In this document: positions 16,085-24,197 of the stretch, one piece after another | How positions within the stretch are numbered: position 1 is the stretch's first letter | How the letters are laid out: every line of letters starts with the position of its first letter | Source: Verrucomicrobiia bacterium | GTDB lineage: Bacteria; Verrucomicrobiota; Verrucomicrobiia; JADLBR01 | Assembly (NCBI GenBank): GCA_020847615.1 | Contig: JADLBR010000076.1 | Location: forward strand, 1-48,227 | DNA length: 48,227 nt | Direction of reading: 5' to 3' | The notes under the pieces: model-generated | The model's database searches: none | Seen by the model: the letters and a program-made list of their open reading frames with translations, nothing else | What the model was told of the DNA's origin: nothing | Position numbers and translations under genes: made by a program

Positions 16085-17972
16085 CGCCAGGGTGAGGGCT
16101 GCGGGCGTGAGGGCGCGCGGGCGATGGGCCGCGTGGTGGGCCTTGCTGATCGCGGGCATCGGCGCGGCGGTGTACCTCAACAGCCTGGGTGGCGCTTTCG
16201 TTTCAGACGATCACTTCCTGGTCTTGGGGCACCCGCACACGCGCGACGCGGCCTTGATGCCCGACATATTCGCGTCGGGGCACTACGCTGGGCAGGGTGG
16301 CTACCGACCGCTGGTCACGCTGTCGTTCGCCCTGAATCACCTCGTGGGCGGCGTTGATCCGAGGGGCTATCACCTCGTGAACGTCGTGCTGCACGCGCTG
16401 AATTCGGCGCTCGTGGCCCTGCTGGTGTTGCGGCTGTTTGATTCACTCGCGGTTGCCGGGATCGCCGGCCTGCTATTCGCGGTGCATCCGGTGCACGCCG
16501 AGGCCGTGGCGTGGATCAGCGGTCGCGCCGAGCTGATGGCCGCGGCGATGTTCCTGGCGTCCTGGTTGCTGTACCTGCGGGCGACGGCCGGCGGGCGCGT
16601 CGTGGGATGGAGTTTTGCCGCGGCGCTGGCCGCGTTCTTTTTGGGGATGCTGTGCAAGGAGCACGTCCTCGTGTTGCCCGGTGCGCTGGCGCTGACGGAG
16701 TTGCTGCGGGCGCGGGCGCGCGGGGGCGACGGGCCAGGGCGGGGGAGGCGGCTGGCGTGGGCGGTCCTGTGGCGCTGCGTCGCTTTTGCGTCGGTGGTGG
16801 CGGGCTATTTCCTGTTTCGGGGTGCGCTCTACGAGCGGCCCTTCATGCGGATGCCTTCGCAGATCGGATATTATGACAACCCGCTGGTCATGGTCGAGCC
16901 GATGGCGCGCGCCTGCACGGCGGTGCGCATCCTGGCGGACTACGTGCGGCTGCTGGCCTGGCCGCGGGCGCTATCGGCCGACTATTCGTTCGATCAGGTC
17001 CCGATCGCGAGCGGGCCGTGCGACGCGGGCGTCATGGTCGCTGCGGCGACGCTCGTGGGACTGGCGGGGTGGGGCGCGATCTCGTTCCTTGGCCGGGGGA
17101 GGATCTGGTTCGGGATAGCGCTTTTCTTCTTGTGCATCGTGCCGACCTCAAACCTGCTGTTCCTGATCGGGGTGATTCAGGCGGAGCGGTTGCTGTATCT
17201 CCCGTCGGTGGGATTTTGCATCGCGGCGGGAATCCTATGCGCCGGTTGGTGGGATCGGGTGGGTCGGTGGCCGATGGCGCGGGCGGCCCTCGCGTCGCTC
17301 GCGGGGCTGGCGATGGCGGGATTGCTCACCCGGACGCTGGCGAGGAACGCGGACTGGAGGGACGAGGCGACGCTGTGCGTGGCGACGGCCGCCGGCGCGC
17401 CGCGCAGCGTGAAGGCCCAGATCAACCTGGGGCAGCATTGGCTCAAGGCGGGGCGAGTCGATTCCGCGATCGAAGCATTTCGGCGGGCGCTGGCGATCGA
17501 TCCCGGCTCCGCCGATGCGACGCTGAACCTTGGCGCGGCGCTCGTCGGCAAGGGCGAGATAATCGAGGCGATCACCCTGTATCGGCAGGGTGTCCGCGCG
17601 CACCCGGACTGTGCGGCGATGCACCTGAACCTCGGCGCGCTGGAGGCGGGGCTGGGGGACGGGTCGGGTGCGGAGGCCTCGTTTCGCCGGGCCGTGGCGC
17701 TCGCGCCCGATAACGCCGTTGCCCGGTTTAATCTCGGGCTCGCGCTCTCGCGGAGGGGTGCGCTTGAGGAGGCGCTTGCGGAGTACCGGGCGTCGGTGGG
17801 AGCGGATCCGGGATATCCTGAGGCATGGAACGGGATGGGGGCCGTGCTGATAAAGATGGGGCGATTGGCAGAGGCCCGGGAGGCCATCGGGCGGGCCCTG
17901 TCCCTGCGGCCCGACTATCCGGAGGCGTCGCACAACATGCGGTTGATCCCCGGGGCAAAAGACGGCGGTTGA
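16074..17972 (+). CDS. TMTC-like membrane glycosyltransferase (DUF1736-type) with C-terminal TPRs
   Basis: The protein has 632 residues. About ten hydrophobic segments fill residues ~20-430. The first periplasmic loop carries AFVSDDHFLVL, an acidic pair like the catalytic motif of GT-C enzymes, followed by YRPLVTLSFALNH and HLVNVVLHALNS. The region YYDNPLVMV to RLLAWPRALSADYSFD matches the conserved DUF1736 segment of TMTC O-mannosyltransferase-like proteins. Residues ~450-625 contain about five TPR units (INLGQHWLKAGRVDSAIEAFRRALAIDP and repeats). It probably moves a lipid-linked sugar to a protein or glycan at the membrane. ATG 16074 overlaps the previous gene by 11 bp. Confidence 0.85.
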   Translation: MGVSARVRAAGVRARGRWAAWWALLIAGIGAAVYLNSLGGAFVSDDHFLVLGHPHTRDAALMPDIFASGHYAGQGGYRPLVTLSFALNHLVGGVDPRGYHLVNVVLHALNSALVALLVLRLFDSLAVAGIAGLLFAVHPVHAEAVAWISGRAELMAAAMFLASWLLYLRATAGGRVVGWSFAAALAAFFLGMLCKEHVLVLPGALALTELLRARARGGDGPGRGRRLAWAVLWRCVAFASVVAGYFLFRGALYERPFMRMPSQIGYYDNPLVMVEPMARACTAVRILADYVRLLAWPRALSADYSFDQVPIASGPCDAGVMVAAATLVGLAGWGAISFLGRGRIWFGIALFFLCIVPTSNLLFLIGVIQAERLLYLPSVGFCIAAGILCAGWWDRVGRWPMARAALASLAGLAMAGLLTRTLARNADWRDEATLCVATAAGAPRSVKAQINLGQHWLKAGRVDSAIEAFRRALAIDPGSADATLNLGAALVGKGEIIEAITLYRQGVRAHPDCAAMHLNLGALEAGLGDGSGAEASFRRAVALAPDNAVARFNLGLALSRRGALEEALAEYRASVGADPGYPEAWNGMGAVLIKMGRLAEAREAIGRALSLRPDYPEASHNMRLIPGAKDGG

Positions 17973-18018
17973 CAAACCCGGTGTGGCCGCGGAACTTATG
18001 GATTCAGGAGAAGGTCTT

Positions 18019-18726
18019 ATGCGTTCTGGAACGATGTTTTGGGCGGGCTCGATTTTTCTGCTGCAGGGGATCTCGCATCTGGCGATGGCATCAACGCCGA
18101 TCACGAACGGCGGTTTCGAGACCGGGGCGCTCGCCCCGTGGAGGTCCACCGGCGTGGTGAGCGTGGCGACCGGGTCGGTGTCGAACATTGCGCCGGCCGA
18201 GGGCAGTTTTCAGGCCGTGATCTCGGGGTTTCCCGGGACGGTCAGTCAGGCGGCCCTGGAGACGTTTCTGGGCCTGGCTCCCGGAGCGTTAAACAGCATC
18301 AATACGATCGGTGGCCCGGCGGATGGTTCGGCGATGGCCCAGACGATCGACTTGCAGGCGGGCGACTGGGTCGAGTTCTCCTGGGCGTTTGCACCCAACG
18401 GGCAAGCGTCCGGATCCGAGAACTTGGACTCGCTCTTTTACACGCTGCACCTGGTCTCGGCGACGCCGAGTTCTGTCGTCGTGTTGACGAACAATGCGGC
18501 GAGCGGAAGCGCGATCGGCTATCAGGTGCACAACACGGGTCCCGTGGCGCAATCGGGCCAGTACGTCTTGGGGTTCGGGGTTTTCAATAACGCGAGTTTT
18601 GGTTCAAATATCGATCCCATTGCGCTGATCGACGCGGTGATACCGGAACCCTCGGCGGTTTGCGCTGTCGCGCTGGGGGCTGCGGTGCTGCTGGTGTGCG
18701 GGGTGCGGCGCCGGGGCGGTCCCTGA
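18019..18726 (+). CDS. PEP-CTERM sorting-domain protein
   Basis: This 235-residue secreted protein has a signal peptide (about MRSGTMFWAGSIFLLQGISH to MAS). A beta-sandwich-like body starts TPITNGGFETGALAPW, a pattern common in extracellular proteins with a jellyroll fold. The C-terminus is a canonical PEP-CTERM: IPEPSAVCAVAL, hydrophobic helix, then GVRRRGG. Exosortase would cut at PEP and export the protein, often with glycosylation; no exosortase gene is in the window. An AGGAGAAGG ribosome-binding site at 18006-18014 fixes the start at ATG 18019 rather than at ATG 17998. It follows the glycosyltransferase cluster by 46 bp and may be its substrate or just a neighbour. Confidence 0.88.
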   Translation: MRSGTMFWAGSIFLLQGISHLAMASTPITNGGFETGALAPWRSTGVVSVATGSVSNIAPAEGSFQAVISGFPGTVSQAALETFLGLAPGALNSINTIGGPADGSAMAQTIDLQAGDWVEFSWAFAPNGQASGSENLDSLFYTLHLVSATPSSVVVLTNNAASGSAIGYQVHNTGPVAQSGQYVLGFGVFNNASFGSNIDPIALIDAVIPEPSAVCAVALGAAVLLVCGVRRRGGP

Positions 18727-18827
18727 TCGCGGGCGAGCGCGCCGGTGGTCCGTGAGATGTCGCGGGCGGTGCGCGGGCCGCTGAGTTGGCGCTTCCTCCA
18801 AGGCGCGTTGAGGGCTACAAGGCCGGG

Positions 18828-20432
18828 ATGTGGCAGCAGGATTACGCGCCGTTGTGGGATAGCGTGGGATGGTCAGCTCTGGCGGCGTCGGTGCCGCTGC
18901 TGGTCCTGCTGGTGCTATTGGGCGTGCTGAGGCGTCCGGCGTGGGTGTCGGCGCTGGTGGGGTTGGGGGTTGCGGCGCTGGTGGCGATCATGGCGTATGG
19001 GATGCCGGTGCGGTTGGCGGCTTCGGCGGTGGGGCTGGGCGCGGTGTTTGGGCTGTTTCCGATCGGGTGGGTCGTGTTCAACGCGATCCTGCTGTATCGG
19101 ATCACGGTGGAGACCGGGCAGTTCGAGATCGTGAAAGACTCGGTCGGTGGGATCACGGATGATCGGCGGCTCCAGGCGCTGTTGATCGCGTTTGCGTTTG
19201 GGGCGTTCATCGAGGGGGCGGCGGGTTTCGGGACGCCGGTGGCGGTGGCGGCTGCGATGCTGACGGGGCTCGGGTTCTCGCCGTTCTATGCCGCGGGGAT
19301 CTGCCTGTTGGCGAATACGGCTCCGGTGGCCTTCGGGTCGATCGGGACACCGATCCTGACCCTGGGGGCGGTGACGGGGTTGCCGGTGGATCAGCTGAGC
19401 GCGCGGGTAGGGCAGTTGTGCGCGCCGGTGAGCCTATTCATTCCGGCGTATCTTCTGGCGGTCATGGGAGGATGGCGCGCATTGAAGGGCGTGTGGCCTG
19501 CAGCCTTGGCGTGCGGCGTGTCGTTTGCGGCGATGCAGTTCTTTGTGTCCCGGCACATCGGGCCACAGCTGACGGATATCCTCGGATCACTGGCGGCGAT
19601 CGGGGCGCTGCTGGGGCTGATGCGGTTCTGGCGGCCGGCGGACGGTTTTGACCTGGAGGGGCATCACGCGGGCGAGGCCGGGGAGGTGCGGCGGCATCCG
19701 GGGCGGGTGCTGCTGCGGGCATGGGCGCCCTATGGGGTGCTGGTGCTGCTGGTGCTGGGGTGGGGTCTGTGCAAGGGGTGGCTGGCGACTGCCAGCGTGG
19801 CCGTCCCGTGGCCCGGTCTGCATGGCTGCGTGGAGCGCATGCCACCCGTGGTTGCTGAGCCGGCGGCGTATCCGGCGGTGTACCATTTTGAATGGCTGGC
19901 CGCGTCGGGCACGGCGTGCCTGGTGGCCGCGCTGGTGTCAGCGGCGATGCTCGGCATGAGGCCCGCGGCGTTGGGCCGAGTGATCCGGCAGACGGCGGGG
20001 CAGCTGGCGCTGCCGATGGTGACGATCGCGTCGGTGCTGGCGCTGGCTTTCCTGATGAACTACTCGGGGGCCACGGCCACGCTTGGCCTGGCCTTCGCGG
20101 CGACGGGGCGCGCCTTTCCGTTTTTCAGCGCTTTGCTCGGCTGGCTGGGCGTCTTCCTGACCGGCAGCGACACATCGGCCAACGCGCTATTCGGCAACCT
20201 CCAGGCGGTGACGGCGGGGACGCTGGGCTTCGATCCGGTGCTGATGGCGGCGGCAAACTCCAGCGGCGGGGTGATGGGCAAGATGATCAGCCTGCAGAGC
20301 ATCGCGGTCGCGGCGGCGGCGACGGGCATGGCTGCTGCGGAGGAGGGGAAGCTCTTCCGATTCACGCTTGGCCATAGCGCGCTGCTGGCGGCGGTGATCG
20401 GCCTGGTGACGCTGCTGAACGCCGTTTTCTAG
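18828..20432 (+). CDS. L-lactate permease family transporter (LctP)
   Basis: This 534-residue integral membrane protein has at least twelve hydrophobic segments. Family motifs are GAFIEGAAGFGTPVAVAAAML, LLANTAPVAFGSIGTP, the MNYSGATATLG segment, FLTGSDTSANALFGNLQ, and the C-terminal LMAAANSSGGVMGKMIS. The family carries lactate, glycolate and related 2-hydroxy acids by proton or sodium symport. Start ATG 18828 is preceded by AAGG. A possible link is that the D-2-hydroxyacid dehydrogenase operon at 1-9934 needs such a substrate, but the genes are not adjacent. A 202-bp repeat element starts 2 bp after the stop. Confidence 0.93.
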   Translation: MWQQDYAPLWDSVGWSALAASVPLLVLLVLLGVLRRPAWVSALVGLGVAALVAIMAYGMPVRLAASAVGLGAVFGLFPIGWVVFNAILLYRITVETGQFEIVKDSVGGITDDRRLQALLIAFAFGAFIEGAAGFGTPVAVAAAMLTGLGFSPFYAAGICLLANTAPVAFGSIGTPILTLGAVTGLPVDQLSARVGQLCAPVSLFIPAYLLAVMGGWRALKGVWPAALACGVSFAAMQFFVSRHIGPQLTDILGSLAAIGALLGLMRFWRPADGFDLEGHHAGEAGEVRRHPGRVLLRAWAPYGVLVLLVLGWGLCKGWLATASVAVPWPGLHGCVERMPPVVAEPAAYPAVYHFEWLAASGTACLVAALVSAAMLGMRPAALGRVIRQTAGQLALPMVTIASVLALAFLMNYSGATATLGLAFAATGRAFPFFSALLGWLGVFLTGSDTSANALFGNLQAVTAGTLGFDPVLMAAANSSGGVMGKMISLQSIAVAAAATGMAAAEEGKLFRFTLGHSALLAAVIGLVTLLNAVF

Positions 20433-20433
20433 C

Positions 20434-20635
20434 AGCCTGTCGGACTTAGCCAAGACCGACAAGACTGATAGAAAGCAAAACCGCCTTATTCCAAGGCAGT
20501 TATGATGGGCAAGACCCAGATGTGGCACCGTGCCTGAGCGCGTTTACCGAATCGTGCTTCCGTTGCAAAACTCCTTTGCTCGCAGATAGAAGGCGGTTTT
20601 GCCAGAGGAGGCTGCCGGACAAAGTCCGACAGCCT
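20434..20635. repeat. MITE-like 202-bp element with nested inverted repeats
   Basis: The outer terminal inverted repeats are AGCCTGTCGGACTT (20434-20447) and AAGTCCGACAGCCT (20622-20635), 14 bp with one mismatch. Inside, GCAAAACCGCCTT (20475-20487) and its exact complement (20590-20602) form a second 13-bp pair. No credible coding frame is inside. It begins 2 bp after the lctP stop. The GTCGGACTT core recurs at 28633-28640 and, partly, at 36461-36468. Confidence 0.75.
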
Positions 20636-20760
20636 CCGAGGGTCTCGAGACGGCGGGGCGAGCCCGATCTCTATGGGCCATGGGTGGATGAGACCATGGC
20701 CCACCAGGACCGTGATCGCTCGCCCGGCCCGCGGGTCCCCGGTCTGGCGACAATGGCTAA

Positions 20761-20824
20761 GGATCTCGTGGCCGAAACCGCGAGGCTTTGGCGGCCAAAC
20801 GCTCACGCGTTCGGCCACGGGATC
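20761..20824. repeat. Composite double-hairpin repeat (contains hairpin copy 3, loop TCAC)
   Basis: An outer 15-bp inverted repeat, GATCTCGTGGCCGAA (20762-20776) and its complement (20810-20824, one mismatch), encloses two abutting stems. The right half, 20794-20815, is the 22-bp hairpin GCCAAACGC-TCAC-GCGTTCGGC. About 45 bp including CGAGGCTTTGGCGGCC recur nearly unchanged at about 28547-28591. It sits between the MITE-like element and the 3' end of the HEAT gene and could fold as a bidirectional terminator, but has no T-tract. Confidence 0.75.
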
Positions 20825-20835
20825 TTCGGGCTAAG

Positions 20836-22812
20836 CTATTTCTTCGCGGCCTTCTTCGCCGGCGCCTTCCCATGTTTCTTGAGCACGGCATTGGCGCGGT
20901 CGATGGTCTGCTTTTCCTGGCAGGCGGCGGTGACCTTTTCCAGGGCCTCGAGGATGGGTTTCGGGTCGTTGCGTTTCCACCAGACCCCGGAGAGCTTATC
21001 GGCGATGGCGACGACCGCGGCGCCGGCCTCTTCCTTGAGCGCGCCATCCAGGAGGGGGAGGATCTGCTGCATGGATTCGGCGGTCGCGATATTGCTGAGG
21101 GCTCCGAGGACCAGTTTCTTTTCCTCGTCGCGGGTGGCGGCGCCCATGGCGTCTTTGCACATGGCGACCTTCTGTTCGTCGGTGATGCTATTGATGTCGG
21201 TCAATCGGACATAGCCCCGGAACGCGAGGATGCGCTGCTTTTCGTCCGGGAGCGACTTGGCCAGCTCCAGGAGGGCGGGTCCGGCATCGGGGTCGGACCA
21301 TTCGCTGAGGGCGCGCAGGGCGCTGTCCTGAACCTGGGGATCGGCATCCTTCAGGTTGGCGCGGACCGCGTCGAGGGCCTTTTTGCCGCCGGTGGCGCCG
21401 AGGAGTTTCAGGAGCGCGGACTTGGCCGCGCCCTGTGCCTTGGGCAATGCGGCCAGGATCTGTGACGCGACGGCGTCCTTCTCCGGGAGGCGCGAGCAGG
21501 CGGTGCGCAGGGCGGCATCGGCGAGGCCGGCGTCGCGGGGCTGCTTGGGCTGGATGAGGATGTCGGTCAGGACCGGGAGCGTCGCCGGCGTGGCGCACCT
21601 GCCGAGGGCCGTGATGGCGGCGCCGCGGATCTCGTCGTCGGCATCGGCGGCGATCTTGCTCAGGGCCGGGGCGGCGGAGGCCGCGTAGCGGTCGCCGAGC
21701 GCGGCGATGGCGATCTTCCTGATGGCTTTGTCATTGGCGAGCTGGGCGACGATGGCCTCTTCGGCACCGCGGCCCTTGATGGTCACCAGCGCCAGCTTTG
21801 CGGCCTCGGCGACATTGGGGGGCTCGGCGCCGGCCGCGGCGATCAGGACGGGGACGGCGGTGCCGTCGCCGATGCGCCCGAGCGCCTGGATGGCTGCGAT
21901 GCGCGTGGCCGGGGGCCCGTCCTTCGCGGCGGCCGTGATGGCCGGGATCGCGGCGCCATCGCCGCGGTCGGCGAGGGCCGTGAGAAAGTCCGGCTGGCGA
22001 TCTGGGGGAAGCGAGGGCATGGCGGCGACGAGGGCCGCGGTGACCTGATCGCCCTTGAGTTCGCGTGCGACTCGGAGGCCGAGCGCAAAGGAGGACCAGT
22101 CGGACGATTTTAGCTGTTCGAGGAGGATGGGGATCCCGCCGGCACGCCTGGCGAGGATGGCGCCGCGGGTTGCGGCGAGGCGGATGTGATCGGGGAGTCC
22201 CGCTTTGCGGGTTGCATCGGCGAGCGCGGCCGCGGCATCGCCATGCCCGGCGGCGGTGAGTTCCTCGACGCAGCGGACGCACGCGTCGCCGAAGGCGGCC
22301 TTGGCATCGGCGGGTGCCTTTGGCAGTGCGGTTTCGAGGGCCTTGGCGGATGCCTCATCTCCGATGCGTCCGAGCGCGGCGGCCGCGGCGGCGGCCACGC
22401 TGACGTCGGCGTCCGCGAGGAGGCCGGTCAGGAGAGGGAGGGCCTTGGCATCGCGGCGGTTGCCGATGGAGTTGAGGACTCCGACGAGCAGCTTGCCCTT
22501 GACCTTGCCGGTCGCATCGCGGAGGGCCTGGCCGGCGGCGGGGTCGGGCATGGGCTCGAGGCCGTAGCGGGCCATGTGGGAGAGTTTCTCATCCGCGAGC
22601 AGGGCCGCGAGCGCCGGGATCGCGTCCTTGGTGCCCACGACCGCGAGTTTCTTGCAGGCGAGGACCTTGTCGAACTGGGATGCCTCGGCGGACTGGAGGG
22701 TGGCGATGAGCTGTTTCTCCTCCTCCTTCTTGTAGATCGTGTCCAGCGCGTGGGCGCCGGAGACGACGAGGGCGAGGGCGACTGCCGTGATGGAGCGGGC
22801 GATGATATTCAT
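20836..22812 (-). CDS. Secreted HEAT-repeat protein
   Basis: This 658-residue protein opens with a signal peptide (MNIIARSITAVALALVVSGAHA). It is then built almost entirely of HEAT-type helical pairs of about 30 residues, for example AAAALGRIGDEASAKALE, IAAIQALGRIGDGTAVPVL, IRGAAITALGRCATPATLPVL and DSALRALSEWSDPDAGPALL. The C-terminus is a Lys/Ala tail (KHGKAPAKKAAKK). Such repeats make protein-protein scaffolds; no enzymatic motif is seen. The start at 22812 is set by an AGGA ribosome-binding site 8 bp upstream and by the signal peptide; an upstream in-frame ATG (22872) would overlap the preceding gene. It lies 47 bp after a Gfo/Idh/MocA gene, a pairing common in planctomycete-like genomes. 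Confidence 0.88.
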   Translation of the reverse strand: MNIIARSITAVALALVVSGAHALDTIYKKEEEKQLIATLQSAEASQFDKVLACKKLAVVGTKDAIPALAALLADEKLSHMARYGLEPMPDPAAGQALRDATGKVKGKLLVGVLNSIGNRRDAKALPLLTGLLADADVSVAAAAAAALGRIGDEASAKALETALPKAPADAKAAFGDACVRCVEELTAAGHGDAAAALADATRKAGLPDHIRLAATRGAILARRAGGIPILLEQLKSSDWSSFALGLRVARELKGDQVTAALVAAMPSLPPDRQPDFLTALADRGDGAAIPAITAAAKDGPPATRIAAIQALGRIGDGTAVPVLIAAAGAEPPNVAEAAKLALVTIKGRGAEEAIVAQLANDKAIRKIAIAALGDRYAASAAPALSKIAADADDEIRGAAITALGRCATPATLPVLTDILIQPKQPRDAGLADAALRTACSRLPEKDAVASQILAALPKAQGAAKSALLKLLGATGGKKALDAVRANLKDADPQVQDSALRALSEWSDPDAGPALLELAKSLPDEKQRILAFRGYVRLTDINSITDEQKVAMCKDAMGAATRDEEKKLVLGALSNIATAESMQQILPLLDGALKEEAGAAVVAIADKLSGVWWKRNDPKPILEALEKVTAACQEKQTIDRANAVLKKHGKAPAKKAAKK

Positions 22813-22859
22813 GTGGGTGTTCCTGTGTGGGTTGATGGTTTGCATTGCGTTCCCTCGGT

Positions 22860-24137
22860 TCAATAGCGCCATGGTTCACGCTGGGCGCGCGCGCGCATGC
22901 GGTTGGCCTCCCCGTCGCCGATGAACTCGGCCTTTTCGGGGTCCCACTTGAGCTTGCGTCCGAGTTGCCAGGCGACGTGGGCGGCGTGGCAGGTGATGTG
23001 CGAGCTCGCGGCCAAGATGTGGTTGGCATTCGGGAGGCTGCGGGACTTGACGCAATCGAAGAAGTTGCGGCCGTGGCCGGCGGCATCGGTGCCGGCGCCG
23101 GCGGCGAGCTTGCGCTCGCCGAGGAGGGAGGCGGGGTGGCAGCGGACCTGGCCGGAGTCGCCGGCCTCGACCCAGCCCTCGTCGCCCTCGTATCGGACCG
23201 AGCAGGTGCCGAGGCCCATCCAGCCATCGACGCGCATGACGAGCTTGACGCCGTTGGCGTAGTGGCAGGTCAGGCCCATGGGGTTGGGATCGTACTCGAC
23301 GGCGTTGGTCCCGTCGGCGCCGGCGGCCCACTGGCAGAGGTCGACGGTGTGGGAGCCCCATTCGAGGATGCCCCCGCCGTGGAAGTCGAGGTGGCCGCGC
23401 CAGCCTCCCGAGACGTATTTGGAATTGTAGGGGCGCCATGGGCAGGGGCCCAGCCACATGTCCCAGTCGCACTCATCTTTGGGTGGCTCGGGCTCGGCCG
23501 GAAGCCAGTCGTGGGTGGCGGCGGGGTCCAGCGTGTTGGCGTGGACGGTGTGGATCTTGCCGAGTTTGCCGCTGATGGCGAGTTGGGCGGCGAAGGCGAA
23601 GTTGCCGACGCTGCGGCGCTGGGTGCCCGCCTGATAGACGCGCCCGTAGCGGGTCATGGTGTCGCGGAGGGCCTGGGCGTCCGCGATCGTCATGGAGCAT
23701 GGTTTCTCGCAGTACATGTCCTTGCCGGCCTTGGCCGCGGTGATGGCGGCCATGGTGTGCCAGCGGTCGCCGGTGGCGATTAGGCAGGCGTCGATGTCCT
23801 CGCGCCCTAGCACCTCGAACATGCTCGAGTACATGACGCAGTCGGTGTTGTCGTATTTCTTATCGACCATGTCTTTGACCATCTGGCGGCGGGTGCGCTG
23901 CACGTCGGCGATGGCCACGAACTGGACGTCGTGCTCCGGGAGCATGCCGGCGAGCACGCCGCGGCCGCGGTTGCCCACGCCGATCCCGCCGAGGACGATG
24001 CGCTCGCTGGGCGCGGCGCGTCCCGCGAGGCCGAGGGCGGTGGCGGGGATGATTGTGGGCGCGACGATGGCGGCGCCCGCGCCGGCGGCGGTCCTGAGGA
24101 AATCGCGGCGGCTGACTTTTCTGTCTTTCCTAAACAT
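22860..24137 (-). CDS. Tat-exported Gfo/Idh/MocA-family oxidoreductase (copy 1)
   Basis: This 425-residue protein starts with a twin-arginine signal (KVSRRDFLRTAAGAGAAIVA), so it is exported folded, probably with NAD(P)(H) bound. The Rossmann region is ERIVLGGIGVGNRGRGVL. The family EKP motif appears as DMYCEKPCSMTIADA. HTVHANTLDP and WLGPCPWRPYNSKY are typical of planctomycete-type members. These proteins oxidise, reduce or isomerise sugars; the substrate is unknown. It is followed by the HEAT gene and preceded after 60 bp by a close paralogue, so all three should be one transcript. Confidence 0.92.
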   Translation of the reverse strand: MFRKDRKVSRRDFLRTAAGAGAAIVAPTIIPATALGLAGRAAPSERIVLGGIGVGNRGRGVLAGMLPEHDVQFVAIADVQRTRRQMVKDMVDKKYDNTDCVMYSSMFEVLGREDIDACLIATGDRWHTMAAITAAKAGKDMYCEKPCSMTIADAQALRDTMTRYGRVYQAGTQRRSVGNFAFAAQLAISGKLGKIHTVHANTLDPAATHDWLPAEPEPPKDECDWDMWLGPCPWRPYNSKYVSGGWRGHLDFHGGGILEWGSHTVDLCQWAAGADGTNAVEYDPNPMGLTCHYANGVKLVMRVDGWMGLGTCSVRYEGDEGWVEAGDSGQVRCHPASLLGERKLAAGAGTDAAGHGRNFFDCVKSRSLPNANHILAASSHITCHAAHVAWQLGRKLKWDPEKAEFIGDGEANRMRARAQREPWRY

Positions 24138-24197
24138 GCGTGTGTCTCCTTATTTCGTGATATGGGTGAGGGTTAAAGGGTGGCGCGCGTGGGGTGA

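Noticed and set aside
11142-17972. A lasso-peptide biosynthesis cluster
   Set aside because: The PqqD-like, kinase and nucleotidyltransferase genes are suggestive, but the asparagine-synthetase-like cyclase, the transglutaminase-like protease and a separate precursor gene are all missing from the window.
17969-17997. Promoter before the PEP-CTERM gene
   Set aside because: A perfect TTGACA overlaps the end of the upstream gene, but no acceptable -10 box occurs at 16-18 bp.
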